64,000 bases of DNA from Coraliomargarita sinensis (GTDB lineage: Bacteria; Verrucomicrobiota; Verrucomicrobiia; Opitutales; Coraliomargaritaceae), in contig NZ_QHJQ01000007.1 in NCBI RefSeq assembly GCF_003185655.1, forward strand, positions 96,001 through 160,000, in the 5' to 3' direction. Below, piece by piece: positions 1 to 9,915 of the stretch (positions are counted from its first letter, which is position 1; every line of letters begins with the position of its first letter). The position numbers and the translations under genes are program-made. The notes beneath the pieces are model-generated. The model saw only the letters and a list, made by a program, of their open reading frames with translations, ran no database searches and was not told the DNA's origin.

Positions 1-44
1 TATATCCTAGTATTCCTTCAAATAAGTTTTTAACAAATTTAGAT

Positions 45-106
45 CGAATCGATGGCACGAGAGTGCCGTCGATTCGCAAGGTCCTTGGCCTGTCGAAAGA
101 CCTTGC
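45..106 (+). repeat. REP-like palindromic repeat, copy A
   Basis: Two consecutive hairpins: 45-58 pairs with 63-76 over 14 bp with one mismatch (core GATGGCAC / GTGCCGTC), and 76-83 pairs with 99-106 (GCAAGGTC / GACCTTGC). The same blocks recur at 50131-50209 (inverted) and 58264-58404, so this is a dispersed intergenic element. It lies downstream of rsmE and might also help end its transcript, but no T-run follows. The rest of 1-172 holds no gene I can support. Confidence 0.6.
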
Positions 107-172
107 TAGCGCAAATTCTCTACATGAATGGAAAAACTTATTTGATCCTCCACTAGCTTGAACCGGACATAT

Positions 173-919
173 TTAAATCCCGGTTGTTGTTTGCCCCCGC
201 CAACTTCCGAGACGCGAGGCCGCCACGGCCAGCGCTGCGGTGCAGGCCGTTTCCAGGCGCAGAACGTGGGGCCCGAGATGGGCCAGCGTCCAGCCGTTTT
301 TGCGGAAGACCTCGCGTTCGTTGGGGGACCAACCGCGCTCCGGCCCCAGGGCAAGGATGGCTGACTTCGCATCATCGGGAATGCTTTGGTCCATCGGCGC
401 GCCGGCCTCGTAATTATCGAGAGCGACCCGGGCGGCATCGGTGCCAAGATGACTGAGGGCCGTTTGCAGATCGGGGCCGATCGAAACCCCGGGGACGTGG
501 GTGCCAAAGGATTGCTCGGTCCCGAGACGGAGACGCTCCTTCCATTCGTCGCTCGTCCAGAGGCTGCTCTTGGCGTAGGACGGCTCGCCGCGTTCGGACT
601 CGAAAAAATAAAGCGCCTGGACGCCCATGCTGGCCGCTTCGAAAAGGATTCGCTTGGCGGTATGGGGACGCGGAAGGCCGACCAGGAGCTGGACGGGCAA
701 CGGCTCGGGAGCGGGCTCGGTGGCAACGACGGACAGAGCGACGCTACCGTCCGGATCGAGCGCAGTGACCTCAGCGCGGGCGCGCCCGGCATTGACGAAG
801 CCGATGAACACCTTCGTGCCGACCTCGGCCCGAAGGACCTTGCGAATATGCTGTCCCCTCGGATCACCCGGTTCGAGGCGCAGTTGCTCGAATGGTTTGT
901 CGAAGAGGATCAGGTTCAT
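173..919 (-). CDS. rsmE: 16S rRNA (uracil1498-N3)-methyltransferase RsmE
   Basis: 248 aa, the usual length for RsmE, which methylates U1498 of 16S rRNA using SAM. The C-terminal SPOUT (trefoil-knot) signature is clear: LALGPERGW near residue 190 stands for the family GPEGG(W/F/S) motif, and LGPHVLRLETA near 217-227 matches the LG..ILR.ETA knot motif. The N-terminal part fits the PUA-like RNA-binding domain (HIRKVLRAEVG). The start ATG (917-919) sits at the edge of a tandem GAACG-type repeat and shows no clear Shine-Dalgarno. The gene runs the same way as the helicase upstream (about 54 bp apart), so cotranscription is possible. Confidence 0.93.
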   Translation of the reverse strand: MNLILFDKPFEQLRLEPGDPRGQHIRKVLRAEVGTKVFIGFVNAGRARAEVTALDPDGSVALSVVATEPAPEPLPVQLLVGLPRPHTAKRILFEAASMGVQALYFFESERGEPSYAKSSLWTSDEWKERLRLGTEQSFGTHVPGVSIGPDLQTALSHLGTDAARVALDNYEAGAPMDQSIPDDAKSAILALGPERGWSPNEREVFRKNGWTLAHLGPHVLRLETACTAALAVAASRLGSWRGQTTTGI

Positions 920-960
920 AACGAACGTCGAACGCCCAACATCGAACGTTCAATGTAGAA
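913..960 (-). repeat. Tandem GAACGT/CGAACATT-type leader repeat in front of rsmE
   Basis: The bases before the rsmE start are made of degenerate units such as GAACGTCGAACG, CAACATCGAACG and TTCAATGTAGAAC. The same word family reappears directly before sufD (30476-30498). It occupies the position where the ribosome-binding site should be. Confidence 0.5.
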
Positions 961-973
961 CAATGAACTGGCG

Positions 974-2188
974 CTAACGACGACGGCCGAACTTGCTGCT
1001 GGCGGAATTCCGGCGACGGCGGCGTGGCTTGGCGCTGTTGGTCTCCCGAATATGCGGTTCGTGGATATAGTTGAAGCCATCGAGACGTCGCTGGGGGATC
1101 GCCTGGTCGATGAGCTTTTCGATGGCATCGAGTTTCGAGTGTTCATCCGGTGCGATAATCGTGGCCGCATCGCCCTCGCGCCGAGCCCGGCCAGTACGCC
1201 CGATGCGGTGGACGTAGTCCTCGGCATGCTCGGGCACATCGTAATTGATGACATGGGTGACGTTGGCGATATCGAGACCGCGGGAGGCAATGTCGGTGGC
1301 CACAAGAATCTTCGTCTGGCCGGTTTTAAACTTTTCCAGAGCCCGGGTCCGCGCTTTTTGCGGCAGGTTGGAGTGCATCGCCTCGCAGGGATAGCCGTGC
1401 TCCTTCAGCCAGCGGGTAATCCGGTCGGCCCCGACCTTCATCCGGCAAAAGATAATCATGCTGTCGATTTCCATCTTCTCGATCAGCGCGATAAGCAGAT
1501 CGAATTTTTGCATGGCACCGACCGGGTAGATCTCGTGCTTCACGGTTTCGGCGGGCGAGAGCTTGATGCCAATCGTGACTTCGACCGGATCCTTCAGGGC
1601 AAAAGAAATGAGCCGCTTGATCTCCTCGGAGACGGTGGCGGAAAACAAGAGGGTCTGACGGTTCTTGTTACAGAGCTTGATGATACGCTTCACATCATCG
1701 ACAAAGCCCATGTCGAGCATGCGGTCGACCTCGTCGAGCACAAGCACCTCGATGGAGCGCAGGTCAAAATTCTTCTGCTGGATGTGGTCGAGGAGACGTC
1801 CCGGGGTGGCGATGACAATATCGGCCCCGTCATTCAATTCCTGAATTTGCTTGCCGTAGCCCACACCCCCATGGATGAGGCAACACTTGGGCGCACAATA
1901 TTTCCCGTATGACTTGAACTGATCTTCGACCTGAGCAGCCAGTTCGCGGGTGGGCCCGAGAATCAGACAACGGGGCGGCGCCCCTTTTTTGTGCCCGCCA
2001 AGGCGGTGCAGAATAGGCAGCGCATAGGCAGCGGTCTTACCGGTGCCGGTCTGGGCCGAACCAATGACATCCTTGCCTTCAAGGATATGCGGGATGGCGC
2101 CCTCTTGAATAGGAGTCGGCTCTTCGAAGCCGAATTCGTCGATCGATTTAAGAATGGACTCGTCGAGTCCGAGTTCAGGGAAGGTCAT
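974..2188 (-). CDS. DEAD-box ATP-dependent RNA helicase (RhlE type)
   Basis: 404 aa with the full DEAD-box motif set: Q motif FEEPTPIQ (21-28), Walker A AQTGTGKT (45-52), PTRELAAQ (79-86), TPGR (128-131), SAT, TDIASRGLD and HRIGRTGRA. The C-terminus is a short basic tail (PRRRRRNSASSKFGRRR) of the kind that binds RNA in RhlE-like helicases. Motif II reads LDEVDRMLD, so it is DEVD (152-155) rather than DEAD. Members unwind short RNA duplexes in ribosome assembly and RNA decay. The paralogue (RhlE, RhlB, CshA) cannot be fixed from sequence alone. Confidence 0.93.
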   Translation of the reverse strand: MTFPELGLDESILKSIDEFGFEEPTPIQEGAIPHILEGKDVIGSAQTGTGKTAAYALPILHRLGGHKKGAPPRCLILGPTRELAAQVEDQFKSYGKYCAPKCCLIHGGVGYGKQIQELNDGADIVIATPGRLLDHIQQKNFDLRSIEVLVLDEVDRMLDMGFVDDVKRIIKLCNKNRQTLLFSATVSEEIKRLISFALKDPVEVTIGIKLSPAETVKHEIYPVGAMQKFDLLIALIEKMEIDSMIIFCRMKVGADRITRWLKEHGYPCEAMHSNLPQKARTRALEKFKTGQTKILVATDIASRGLDIANVTHVINYDVPEHAEDYVHRIGRTGRARREGDAATIIAPDEHSKLDAIEKLIDQAIPQRRLDGFNYIHEPHIRETNSAKPRRRRRNSASSKFGRRR

Positions 2189-2432
2189 ACTAAGTCTGGT
2201 GGGTTAAAACGCCCGGCCAACTTTCGTATCCGGGTCCTGGCCGGACGCTGCGGTCAGCATCCGGAAGAATCTGCGACGGTGCATGTATTCCATTCTGTAG
2301 CAAGGAGAAAGAGGAAAGCTGATCCTCAGGCTCGACTGAGGCCGGAATTGCCTTATCGGCGTGGTATCTATTGACACCGCAACGGCATTGTAAAGGGTAC
2401 CTGCAGTCTAACCTCAAAAGAAATAGCAAGGC

Positions 2433-3908
2433 ATGCACCACACCATTAAATTTCTGACCGGCCTGGCCGCGACTCTACTCTCCCTCAATTGCCATGCCGG
2501 CAGCTTCCAGGAAGCCAGCCAGCACCTTGATACCGACGGATCACTCGTCGCGTTTATGGATTTCAAAGGCGACGGCAAAGAAATCGGCGACCAACTGAAC
2601 GCAATTTACGCCGACATCCTGAAGGCCACGCCTGAAATGATGCCGATCCCGATCGACTTCAATCAGCTCTTCGACAGCTTGGGCTTCGGCAGTTTTGAAT
2701 CGATCGGTATAAGTTCCAAAGAGCTCGGGCCGGGCTTACACGTAAACCGTTCCGTCGGGCTTTTTAACGGCAAGCCCGAGGGCCTTTTTGGTTTATATCA
2801 GATGGAAGGGGCTGGCCCGACCAAATTTGAAGCAGCACACCTGGCCCCGGCGGATGCGCACGTAGCCGGATCCGGACCGGTCAACCTCGCACCGCTGGCC
2901 GAAAGTTACCGCACGATCATGATGCAAACCATGGGACCGATGGGCGAAAAGATCGTTCAATCGCACATGGCAATGCCTATCCTCGGCACCGAACTCACGC
3001 CCGAATCACTCATCGAGGAGTTGAGCGGCTACTGGAACATCGCCTACAAAATCGATTTGTCCAATGCCGAGCAACCGGAGTTCACGGCATGGGCCTGCGT
3101 CAAAGGCGGCGCGGGCATCGTGGCGAAGCTCAAACCTTTGAGTGAAAGCATGCCGGTCGTCTTCAAGGAAAGTAATGGCACGCTCACCGCGGACTTTTCC
3201 GCACTGACAAAGGAAGCGAAGATGGGCCTCTTCCTCGAAGCACGGCCCAACGGCGATCTGGTCCTCTACACCGATGCAACATGGACCGACCAAAGCGAAG
3301 GACCCCGACTGGTCGAAACCCCGGAATACAAGGACATGACCAAGGACCTGCCCACGGAAGCCATCTGGTATTCCTATTCGGCCGGCATTGATCTGATGGA
3401 CAGCTTTAAAAGTGAGCTATCGACTGACCCCATGATGGGCACCTACTACGATGCGATCATGAAGGCTTATGGCTTGCTTTTAGCAGACTTCTACAAGCCT
3501 ACGGCATCGGCAGCCTACTACGAGGGAGACGCACTGGTTTCCGTCTCTTACGGAAGCTACTCCTATAAGCAGGCGATCATGTTGGTCCCCAGCACGATTG
3601 TCGGGGTCTATGCAGGCATCGGTTTTTCCACCTACCGGGCCTTTCAATCCCTCGACCAGGTCAGTGCCGTTTCCCAGGAAAAGGCCGTGACCAATAACCT
3701 GCGCCAGATCGCCTCTGCCGCCGACCAGTATTTCCTGGAAGAGGGCAAGGCCGAGGTGACGATCGAAGACCTGGTCGGCCCGGGGAAGTACATCCGGTCA
3801 CTGGAACCGGTCGCCGGGGAAAGCTACGAAGGCATGGTGATCAAAACCACCGATACGGAAATTAGCGTAACACTCGGCAATGGAGAAATCATTGCCATCG
3901 ACTTTTAA
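2433..3908 (+). CDS. Secreted protein of unknown function with prepilin-like C-terminal segment
   Basis: 491 aa. The N-terminus is a signal peptide (FLTGLAATLLSLNCHAG). No catalytic domain is recognised in the long middle part. The last 80 residues (TNNLRQIASAADQYFLEEG ... VEPVAGESYEGM-like) resemble the segment after the helix of type II pseudopilins, where NLRQI..A.QQY..E is common in Verrucomicrobiota and Planctomycetes, but here it sits at the C-terminus after a hydrophobic stretch near residue 385-400. The gene is monocistronic, between the divergent helicase and the convergent tamAB pair. AAAGAAATAGCAAGG upstream of the ATG may contain a weak ribosome-binding site. Confidence 0.7.
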   Translation: MHHTIKFLTGLAATLLSLNCHAGSFQEASQHLDTDGSLVAFMDFKGDGKEIGDQLNAIYADILKATPEMMPIPIDFNQLFDSLGFGSFESIGISSKELGPGLHVNRSVGLFNGKPEGLFGLYQMEGAGPTKFEAAHLAPADAHVAGSGPVNLAPLAESYRTIMMQTMGPMGEKIVQSHMAMPILGTELTPESLIEELSGYWNIAYKIDLSNAEQPEFTAWACVKGGAGIVAKLKPLSESMPVVFKESNGTLTADFSALTKEAKMGLFLEARPNGDLVLYTDATWTDQSEGPRLVETPEYKDMTKDLPTEAIWYSYSAGIDLMDSFKSELSTDPMMGTYYDAIMKAYGLLLADFYKPTASAAYYEGDALVSVSYGSYSYKQAIMLVPSTIVGVYAGIGFSTYRAFQSLDQVSAVSQEKAVTNNLRQIASAADQYFLEEGKAEVTIEDLVGPGKYIRSLEPVAGESYEGMVIKTTDTEISVTLGNGEIIAIDF

Positions 3909-3999
3909 ATTACAGGTTCACCCTCCCGGAAAGAGCCGCTTGCTTCCCTTTCTTCAAAAGGGCTCAACAGGTCCGGCGCGAACTGATTCATCGCCCGGA

Positions 4000-6078
4000 C
4001 TAAAAGGGAAAACCTATCGAAAAGTGTAGCGTGCCGTCCGGATCACGCTCACGCGGGTTCAGATTGTGTCCGTATTCGAGCCGAATCGGACCCACCACCG
4101 TCTGATAGCGCAGCCCCAGGCCTGCCGATGCCAGAACTTCACCATCACCACCAAATCCACCGTCGCGACTAAAGCCGGCGGCATCAAGGAATCCGACAAC
4201 CGAGACGTCGCTCAAAATACGTTGCTCGATCTCAATGTTTGCCACCCAAAACGACTCAGCGCCCAGAGGATCTCCGTCATCGCCCAAGGGAGTCGCTTCG
4301 CCCTGCTGAAAGCCGCGTACGGAATTTTCACCACCGGGGAAGAAGCGTTCATTAAAAGGCAAGTCCATCCCACCACCGAGCAGAGCACCGCCCTTAAGCC
4401 CCAGATGCAAAATGGTGCTTTCACTGACGGAGAAGTGATAACCACCGCCGACCTCAAGCTTGTGAAAATTGACATTACCTCCGAGCGCCCGGTTTGCCGT
4501 CTTAACGGTGGTGTATAGATTATAGCCGGAGCTGGGAGCGAGCACGTTGTTCCTCCGGTCCAAACTCAGACTGAGCGATACGCTGGCCACCTGCGCATCG
4601 TCCCGAACAGCCAGCATGCTTTCATCGATTCCGTCGGCCCTTTCGTTGAACCAACCGTATTCCAGCGCGAGACGAACCCCCGAATCACCGAGCAACTTGG
4701 ATACCCCGAACAAACCACCCTGCCGGGAGCGGTCGTACCCGATCTCCTGCCGGGAAACGTATTCCGCCTCCACATAGCCGGTGAAGTCGCTGCCGAACAA
4801 CTGGGGAAGCTGATAATCGGACGCCAGGTGAGTCGCCTTAACACTCTGCTTCGCATTCAAGGAATAGCGATGTGCCCTGCCCCATGGATTCTGGTGTGCC
4901 CAGCGGAAGCCAAGCCTCGCCTGCTCATAGCTCCCCCAACCGGCGAGCAACTGCAGCTTTTTTCTGGTATCGGGAGTTAAGCGATAGACGGCCACCCGGG
5001 AGCCATCTTCCCTCCGGTCATAATTCAACTCTACTTGCTTATAGATACCGAGCGCCATCAAACGCCGCCTCGCCTTATCCGTCTCCCGAGGATCCAACAA
5101 AGTCCCCGGCTCCAAATCGGCTTGCCGCCAAAGGATACTGTTTTTCGTTTTATCGTCCCCGACAAAGCGGACGTCGGACAAAGTAACCTGCGGTCCCGGT
5201 CGAAGCTCAAAAGACACGGCTTGAAGAACACCGTCCGTATCCCCGCGAGTATCAGCCAAACGGCTACGCACCGCCACATCCGGGTAGCCAGCGCTGTAAG
5301 CGACGTTCCGAAGGTTCGTCCGCGCCTCGCGGAGCCAATCCGGGTTAAAGATCGATCCTTCAGGAAATGCAACCGGCTCGAACCAACCGGTTGCCTCAGC
5401 GGGCACATCGAATGAAACCGAGCCAACCCGGTAAACGGGGCCCGTCTCCAGAACAAGTTCGACCCAGACCGCCCCCGTTGATTCATCGGTGTCGACCTGT
5501 TCCGATACCACCCGGGCGCCGGCATAACCCTGGGCTTTCAAGGCACCCAATAGCCGGGTTTTACGTCGTGTGAAATTTTCAGACGTGTAAGCGAGATCTT
5601 TCTTACGCGTAACCAGGCTGCCCCCCGGCACGAAGAAACGTTCGGGATCGCCAAGTTCGACGCCCGACAAACCCTTGATTTCAACTGACTCGTAATAAAA
5701 GAGCGGCCCCCGACGAATCTTGAAAACGACGGATTCGGCCTGAAAACCCACCGGCAACTGAACGGCATACGGCGTTTCCCATTCGGCCACGGACCGCTCC
5801 GTAGCACCAGAAAAGCTGGCCGTAACGGCGGGATTCAAATATCCTTGGCGACGCATTTGCTCCAGGAGCAGAAAAGCACTATCTTCCAGGATCGTCGAAT
5901 CCAGCGGCACAGCCTTCTGATGATCCAGGCCGAGAAGAAAGCTCAACCGCTGATCCATGCGCCGCTCCCCGAGCCAACCGAGGCCGTCGATTTCAATGTT
6001 GGACTGCGCCCTCAAATCCGGAGCAGCGACCGATATCAGGCACCCGAGGAAAAGACATATTTGGCTGGCCAGCTTCAT
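4000..6078 (-). CDS. tamA: Outer-membrane assembly protein TamA (BamA/Omp85 family)
   Basis: 692 aa with signal peptide (cleavage likely after LRAQ). N-terminal POTRA-like repeats (about 25-380, including GPLFYYESVEIKGL and GPQVTLSDVRFVG) are followed by a 16-strand D15/Omp85 barrel. FFPGGENSVRGF near 580-590 is the conserved loop-6 VRGF motif, and the protein ends in the aromatic residue expected of a barrel (IGFPF). TamA with TamB helps outer-membrane biogenesis. The upstream gene is tamB and their ends overlap by four bases, so they form an operon. This pairing favours TamA over BamA. Confidence 0.9.
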   Translation of the reverse strand: MKLASQICLFLGCLISVAAPDLRAQSNIEIDGLGWLGERRMDQRLSFLLGLDHQKAVPLDSTILEDSAFLLLEQMRRQGYLNPAVTASFSGATERSVAEWETPYAVQLPVGFQAESVVFKIRRGPLFYYESVEIKGLSGVELGDPERFFVPGGSLVTRKKDLAYTSENFTRRKTRLLGALKAQGYAGARVVSEQVDTDESTGAVWVELVLETGPVYRVGSVSFDVPAEATGWFEPVAFPEGSIFNPDWLREARTNLRNVAYSAGYPDVAVRSRLADTRGDTDGVLQAVSFELRPGPQVTLSDVRFVGDDKTKNSILWRQADLEPGTLLDPRETDKARRRLMALGIYKQVELNYDRREDGSRVAVYRLTPDTRKKLQLLAGWGSYEQARLGFRWAHQNPWGRAHRYSLNAKQSVKATHLASDYQLPQLFGSDFTGYVEAEYVSRQEIGYDRSRQGGLFGVSKLLGDSGVRLALEYGWFNERADGIDESMLAVRDDAQVASVSLSLSLDRRNNVLAPSSGYNLYTTVKTANRALGGNVNFHKLEVGGGYHFSVSESTILHLGLKGGALLGGGMDLPFNERFFPGGENSVRGFQQGEATPLGDDGDPLGAESFWVANIEIEQRILSDVSVVGFLDAAGFSRDGGFGGDGEVLASAGLGLRYQTVVGPIRLEYGHNLNPRERDPDGTLHFSIGFPF

Positions 6079-9000
6079 TTCTCAAAAATCGTCCAGAGGA
6101 GATCGGTGTTATAATTATCGTAGGCATCGTATTCACTATTCAGATACACATCTTCATTGACTTCGTAACGCACGCCCAGGGTACTTTTACCGCTACGCGT
6201 CGTCTCCTCGCCGACATCAATCGTAATACGATCAGCAAAGCTTTCGTTCATCCCTCCGGCCCCGAGCAGACCGCGCCCCAGATAGAGCCCGACCGATCCG
6301 GCTCCGCCGCCGGTGGTGCTGCCTGTACTGAGCAGACGCACGATAGAAGCGTTGGGAAGGGGCGGCGTTGCATCAAACTGGATTTGCGGATCAGACGCTG
6401 TCCCGCTCACATCCATAGTGATCACGTGTGTGCCTGTGCGCGCCGTGCCGGCCACATCCAACCGCAAGGCATCCGGCTGGCCGGATTCTATGTAGGCTTC
6501 ACCTGTGTCCAAACGTACCTTCGCTCCAGGAAAGCTGAGGCTTCCTTCAGCAATCCGGATCGAGCCCAGAAGCAGGGGTTCTCCGAGGCGGCCCGTCAGA
6601 TTCAATCCCGCGGAGAGAACCGATTGAAAATAGGGGCTTCTCACTCTTAAAAAGCGTTCGCCCTCAATCCTGAGATCGAGTCCCCATCGACTGAAGGGTT
6701 CTTCTTCGATGGCAAAGAAAGGAGGCTTCGACGAAGGTCCGGAGCGAACCGCCGGTGAGAGCGGATCAAACTCAACCAGCATCGTGCTCGAACGAAGCCC
6801 CATCCGCCCTTGCAAGGCCGGAGCCGACTGGTCACTTTTTTGGCTCAGTTTCAGATCCAGGTCACTCCGAAGTATCATCTCGGGGCGACGGACAATGGGG
6901 ACGTTCTTTCCTTTAATCTCCGCTTGCCAAATTATCTCCGGCCAATCGGCAAAATCCATCTGACCTTGCAAGGAAACCGGGCTGCCTCCCACCCGCGCGC
7001 CCGCTTCGACAATCCTGAGAGCACGACCTTCGAAGCTCAACGCACCGCTGCTTGAATCGACCGAAGGCAAGCTGCGGGTCGGCCGCAGTCCAAGCTCTTT
7101 AAACTGCAGAGACCCGCCGAAACCAGAGTCGGGGTCATGACGCAAGCGACCTCCCACCAGGCCACTGCGGCGCAACATGGAAGGCAGATACGGCGTCCAG
7201 TTTTGTAACTCCCATTCGGCAAAGCTCAGCTCAAAAGCACCAGCTAGTAAGGCATTGAACCAATCAGCGGATTTGCTGCCTTCAAAGAGCGGGAAGGTCT
7301 CCAGTGGCCATCTGCCCGACGCTTCGACCAGCCCGCCCCGGATCCGCGCCTTCAACCTTTTAAGATGCAATGATTGCCCGTCCAACCCGAGCCTGACTTC
7401 GATGTCGTTCAAACCGGGAAGCTCAACTTGCTTCGGACCTTCGCCAAGCGTTTCCCGCAATTTAATCCCGGGTAAAAATGCTTCGAGACGGCCATTGGGA
7501 GATCGTAACGTTCCGTCGATTTCCAAATTCAATCTTGGCGGCTCGACTGCCAGTTCGGAAAACTTTCGAATCAGTTCGGATACCGCATCTGAAGGTTTCA
7601 TGCCCAGTTGAAGCCGTATTGCACCGTCCCGGTCGGGCTTGAGCACCGGGCCACTCTCCCCGGTGGCCCACTCGAGGCGAACCGGCAAGTCTGCCATCAC
7701 CTCAATGAGGGATGCATCGCCCAGTACGACACCCAACGATGGCACCTCCGTCCTTTCTCCGATGCGAAGCCCCTCAAGATTAATCTGCAACTCACCCAAT
7801 TCGAACGAGTCGTCCGTTGCCGTGAGGCTGAGCTGGCCCGCGACAAAGGGGCTGAGTTGAGAAACCGTGAGATCAGCGGACCGGATCCCGTATTGCGGAA
7901 GTGGCGCGTCAAGCCATGGATTCAACCAATCAAGCTGAAACTCCCGGCCCGCAAGTAAGAGCGGCCCCTGGCTGGTTTTACTGATCCGCCACGCCGAGTC
8001 AGGCCCCGCGAGCAAAAACTCTTCCAGGGCCAACTCCTCAAACCGGCGGTGAATGGAGCCCTGCACAGGGACACTGAAAACGCCTGGTGCCCCAAGTTCC
8101 CACCGGGTCCTTCCGTCGACTTCCCAGAGAAGACGATCGAGCGAACCATGAAGCACCTCTTCACTCAATTCCTCGAGTTCGAGAGCTAGGCCTAGCTGCT
8201 CCCGCCCATGAACCAATGTCGCCTCCATACGAATATCGCTCGCTCCCGTCCCGGAAGCGGCCCCAGTCGCCCGGAATACCTGCAGCCCAGGCGGCTGAAC
8301 CGCAGGGACTTCCCAGACAGCCGACCATTGCGGGGCGGATCGCGGCCCTCCGAGGCCCCCCTTCACATAGGCGGTTTCACGGAGCAGGTCGGGCAAGCCC
8401 ATTGAATCAGCCCATTCCGGACTGAAAGACGCCTCGTAATCGAAATCAATCAGCGACTGACGAAAGTTCACCGAGCCATTCAGTTCGACCTGCGCCAGAC
8501 TGGCTTCATCAAAAGCCACTTTCACCTTTTCCAGCTTGAGAGCTTCCTTATTGATTGAGCCGACCACCTCCAGATCGCTTGCCGGATATGCCTGATACAC
8601 GACCGAACGCCCGCTTAGTTCGAAACGCAATTGCGCAGGAGGCTGGAAGGTAAGGTTCCCTGCCAGCATACCACCCGCCGAAACAAAGGGTTGCCTGGAA
8701 AGGTCCGCCGACACCCGAAAGTCTGCTGTCTTTTCCAGCTCCAATTCAGGCAGACGAATGACCAATGGTGCCTCCAAAGCTGCCTTGGCCCAGGGCGCAT
8801 CGACCTTCAAGCCGAGAATGCGCAACTCCCGAAAATCTCCTTCAAAACTTGCGGCACCGGTGGCAGCCGCCGGATGCCCTTCGATCTCCAAGCCGGCGTT
8901 CCACTCAACCCCGCCCTCGTAACGCTGGCCTGCCCACTTTAGATCGGCCCGGCTCAGGTGGACGGAATTAAGCCCGGGGGCATGCGCCCTTTCCACCAGT

Positions 9001-9791
9001 TGCTGCGGCAGTGAAAAGTTCCCGCCCCGAAGCCTGGCTGCATGGGGCACGATCCCCGCCCCTCGCCAAACTGCTTCGAAATGCATCACCTGCCTTGCAT
9101 AGGTTAGCTGCGCATTTAGCTGTAATTGTTCTGAAGTAGGCTCCAATCGGGCCCGGGCCTCAAATCCGAGACTGGGGTCCGACGCCTCGAATGACCACTT
9201 CCCGGACATGAGCGAAAGGGAAAACGGATACATTTGCTCCGTGCTACCGGCATAAAGTTCCGCTTCGAGGTCGCTCCCATCGAAACGAAGGTTTTCTGCC
9301 CGCATGGTCACGTCACCACCAGAGTTTCGAAGCGAAAGCTCCTGCAAATACAGCGGCGGCAGCCAGGGTCTGACTTTCGAGAGCATTCGATCCGCAGCCT
9401 CAATCGTTTCGGGCAAATCAATCGCCTCTGCCTCAGAATCATTGCTTCTGTTTTCTGAAGGCAACCGTACGGCGACAACGCCCAGCTCCAGTTGCTGGGA
9501 TGCCGACCATGCCGCCGCAAACCATCGCGCCCGCGCGTAGTCCCAAAGATTCGGCACCTCCACAACATCGACCAGAAGCTGCAAACCGTCATCAGCTTGA
9601 TAGCCGAGCCCCTTCAATCGCATGCGGCCTGTTTCGGTGCGCTCAGCGGACTCGACCGAGAGACCGGAATGGGCAAGCAGTGCCGGTGCCATTTTCGGCA
9701 ACCACCACTGGCTGGACCAAAACGCCAGAAATATGCTCATCAGCGCAAGGACCAGCGCAGAACCAAGCGGAAGTGGCCGAAAGAAGCGCAT
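6075..9791 (-). CDS. tamB: Translocation and assembly module protein TamB (AsmA-like, DUF490)
   Basis: About 1238 aa from the chosen start, in the usual TamB size range (about 1250). One N-terminal membrane anchor (LGSALVLALMSIFLAFWSS) is followed by a very long beta-rich region. The C-terminal DUF490/TamB domain is recognisable from TFDATPPLPN-like, IVRLLSTG, GLLGAGG and IDVGEETTRSGKSTLGVRYE. I chose ATG at 9791 (MRFFRPLPLG) because it begins directly before the anchor; an upstream ATG at 9827 would add 12 residues. TamB bridges inner and outer membranes and works with TamA, whose gene overlaps its stop. Confidence 0.88.
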   Translation of the reverse strand: MRFFRPLPLGSALVLALMSIFLAFWSSQWWLPKMAPALLAHSGLSVESAERTETGRMRLKGLGYQADDGLQLLVDVVEVPNLWDYARARWFAAAWSASQQLELGVVAVRLPSENRSNDSEAEAIDLPETIEAADRMLSKVRPWLPPLYLQELSLRNSGGDVTMRAENLRFDGSDLEAELYAGSTEQMYPFSLSLMSGKWSFEASDPSLGFEARARLEPTSEQLQLNAQLTYARQVMHFEAVWRGAGIVPHAARLRGGNFSLPQQLVERAHAPGLNSVHLSRADLKWAGQRYEGGVEWNAGLEIEGHPAAATGAASFEGDFRELRILGLKVDAPWAKAALEAPLVIRLPELELEKTADFRVSADLSRQPFVSAGGMLAGNLTFQPPAQLRFELSGRSVVYQAYPASDLEVVGSINKEALKLEKVKVAFDEASLAQVELNGSVNFRQSLIDFDYEASFSPEWADSMGLPDLLRETAYVKGGLGGPRSAPQWSAVWEVPAVQPPGLQVFRATGAASGTGASDIRMEATLVHGREQLGLALELEELSEEVLHGSLDRLLWEVDGRTRWELGAPGVFSVPVQGSIHRRFEELALEEFLLAGPDSAWRISKTSQGPLLLAGREFQLDWLNPWLDAPLPQYGIRSADLTVSQLSPFVAGQLSLTATDDSFELGELQINLEGLRIGERTEVPSLGVVLGDASLIEVMADLPVRLEWATGESGPVLKPDRDGAIRLQLGMKPSDAVSELIRKFSELAVEPPRLNLEIDGTLRSPNGRLEAFLPGIKLRETLGEGPKQVELPGLNDIEVRLGLDGQSLHLKRLKARIRGGLVEASGRWPLETFPLFEGSKSADWFNALLAGAFELSFAEWELQNWTPYLPSMLRRSGLVGGRLRHDPDSGFGGSLQFKELGLRPTRSLPSVDSSSGALSFEGRALRIVEAGARVGGSPVSLQGQMDFADWPEIIWQAEIKGKNVPIVRRPEMILRSDLDLKLSQKSDQSAPALQGRMGLRSSTMLVEFDPLSPAVRSGPSSKPPFFAIEEEPFSRWGLDLRIEGERFLRVRSPYFQSVLSAGLNLTGRLGEPLLLGSIRIAEGSLSFPGAKVRLDTGEAYIESGQPDALRLDVAGTARTGTHVITMDVSGTASDPQIQFDATPPLPNASIVRLLSTGSTTGGGAGSVGLYLGRGLLGAGGMNESFADRITIDVGEETTRSGKSTLGVRYEVNEDVYLNSEYDAYDNYNTDLLWTIFEK

Positions 9792-9915
9792 CGCAAAACA
9801 AGGTATCATGCATAAGGATGCACACAACTGCTTTTAGGATTTGGCGGAGTCGAAAAACGCTGTTCCGGACAAAGCATGACTTGCCCAGCCCGCGCGGATC
9901 CCATTTATTCATCAC

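Noticed and set aside
386..958. 190-codon plus-strand frame opposite rsmE
   Set aside because: Antisense shadow of a clear RsmE; no recognisable domain.
1052..1912. 286-codon plus-strand frame opposite the helicase
   Set aside because: Lies wholly antisense to a gene with all DEAD-box motifs; the translation has no domain and reflects codon periodicity of the other strand.
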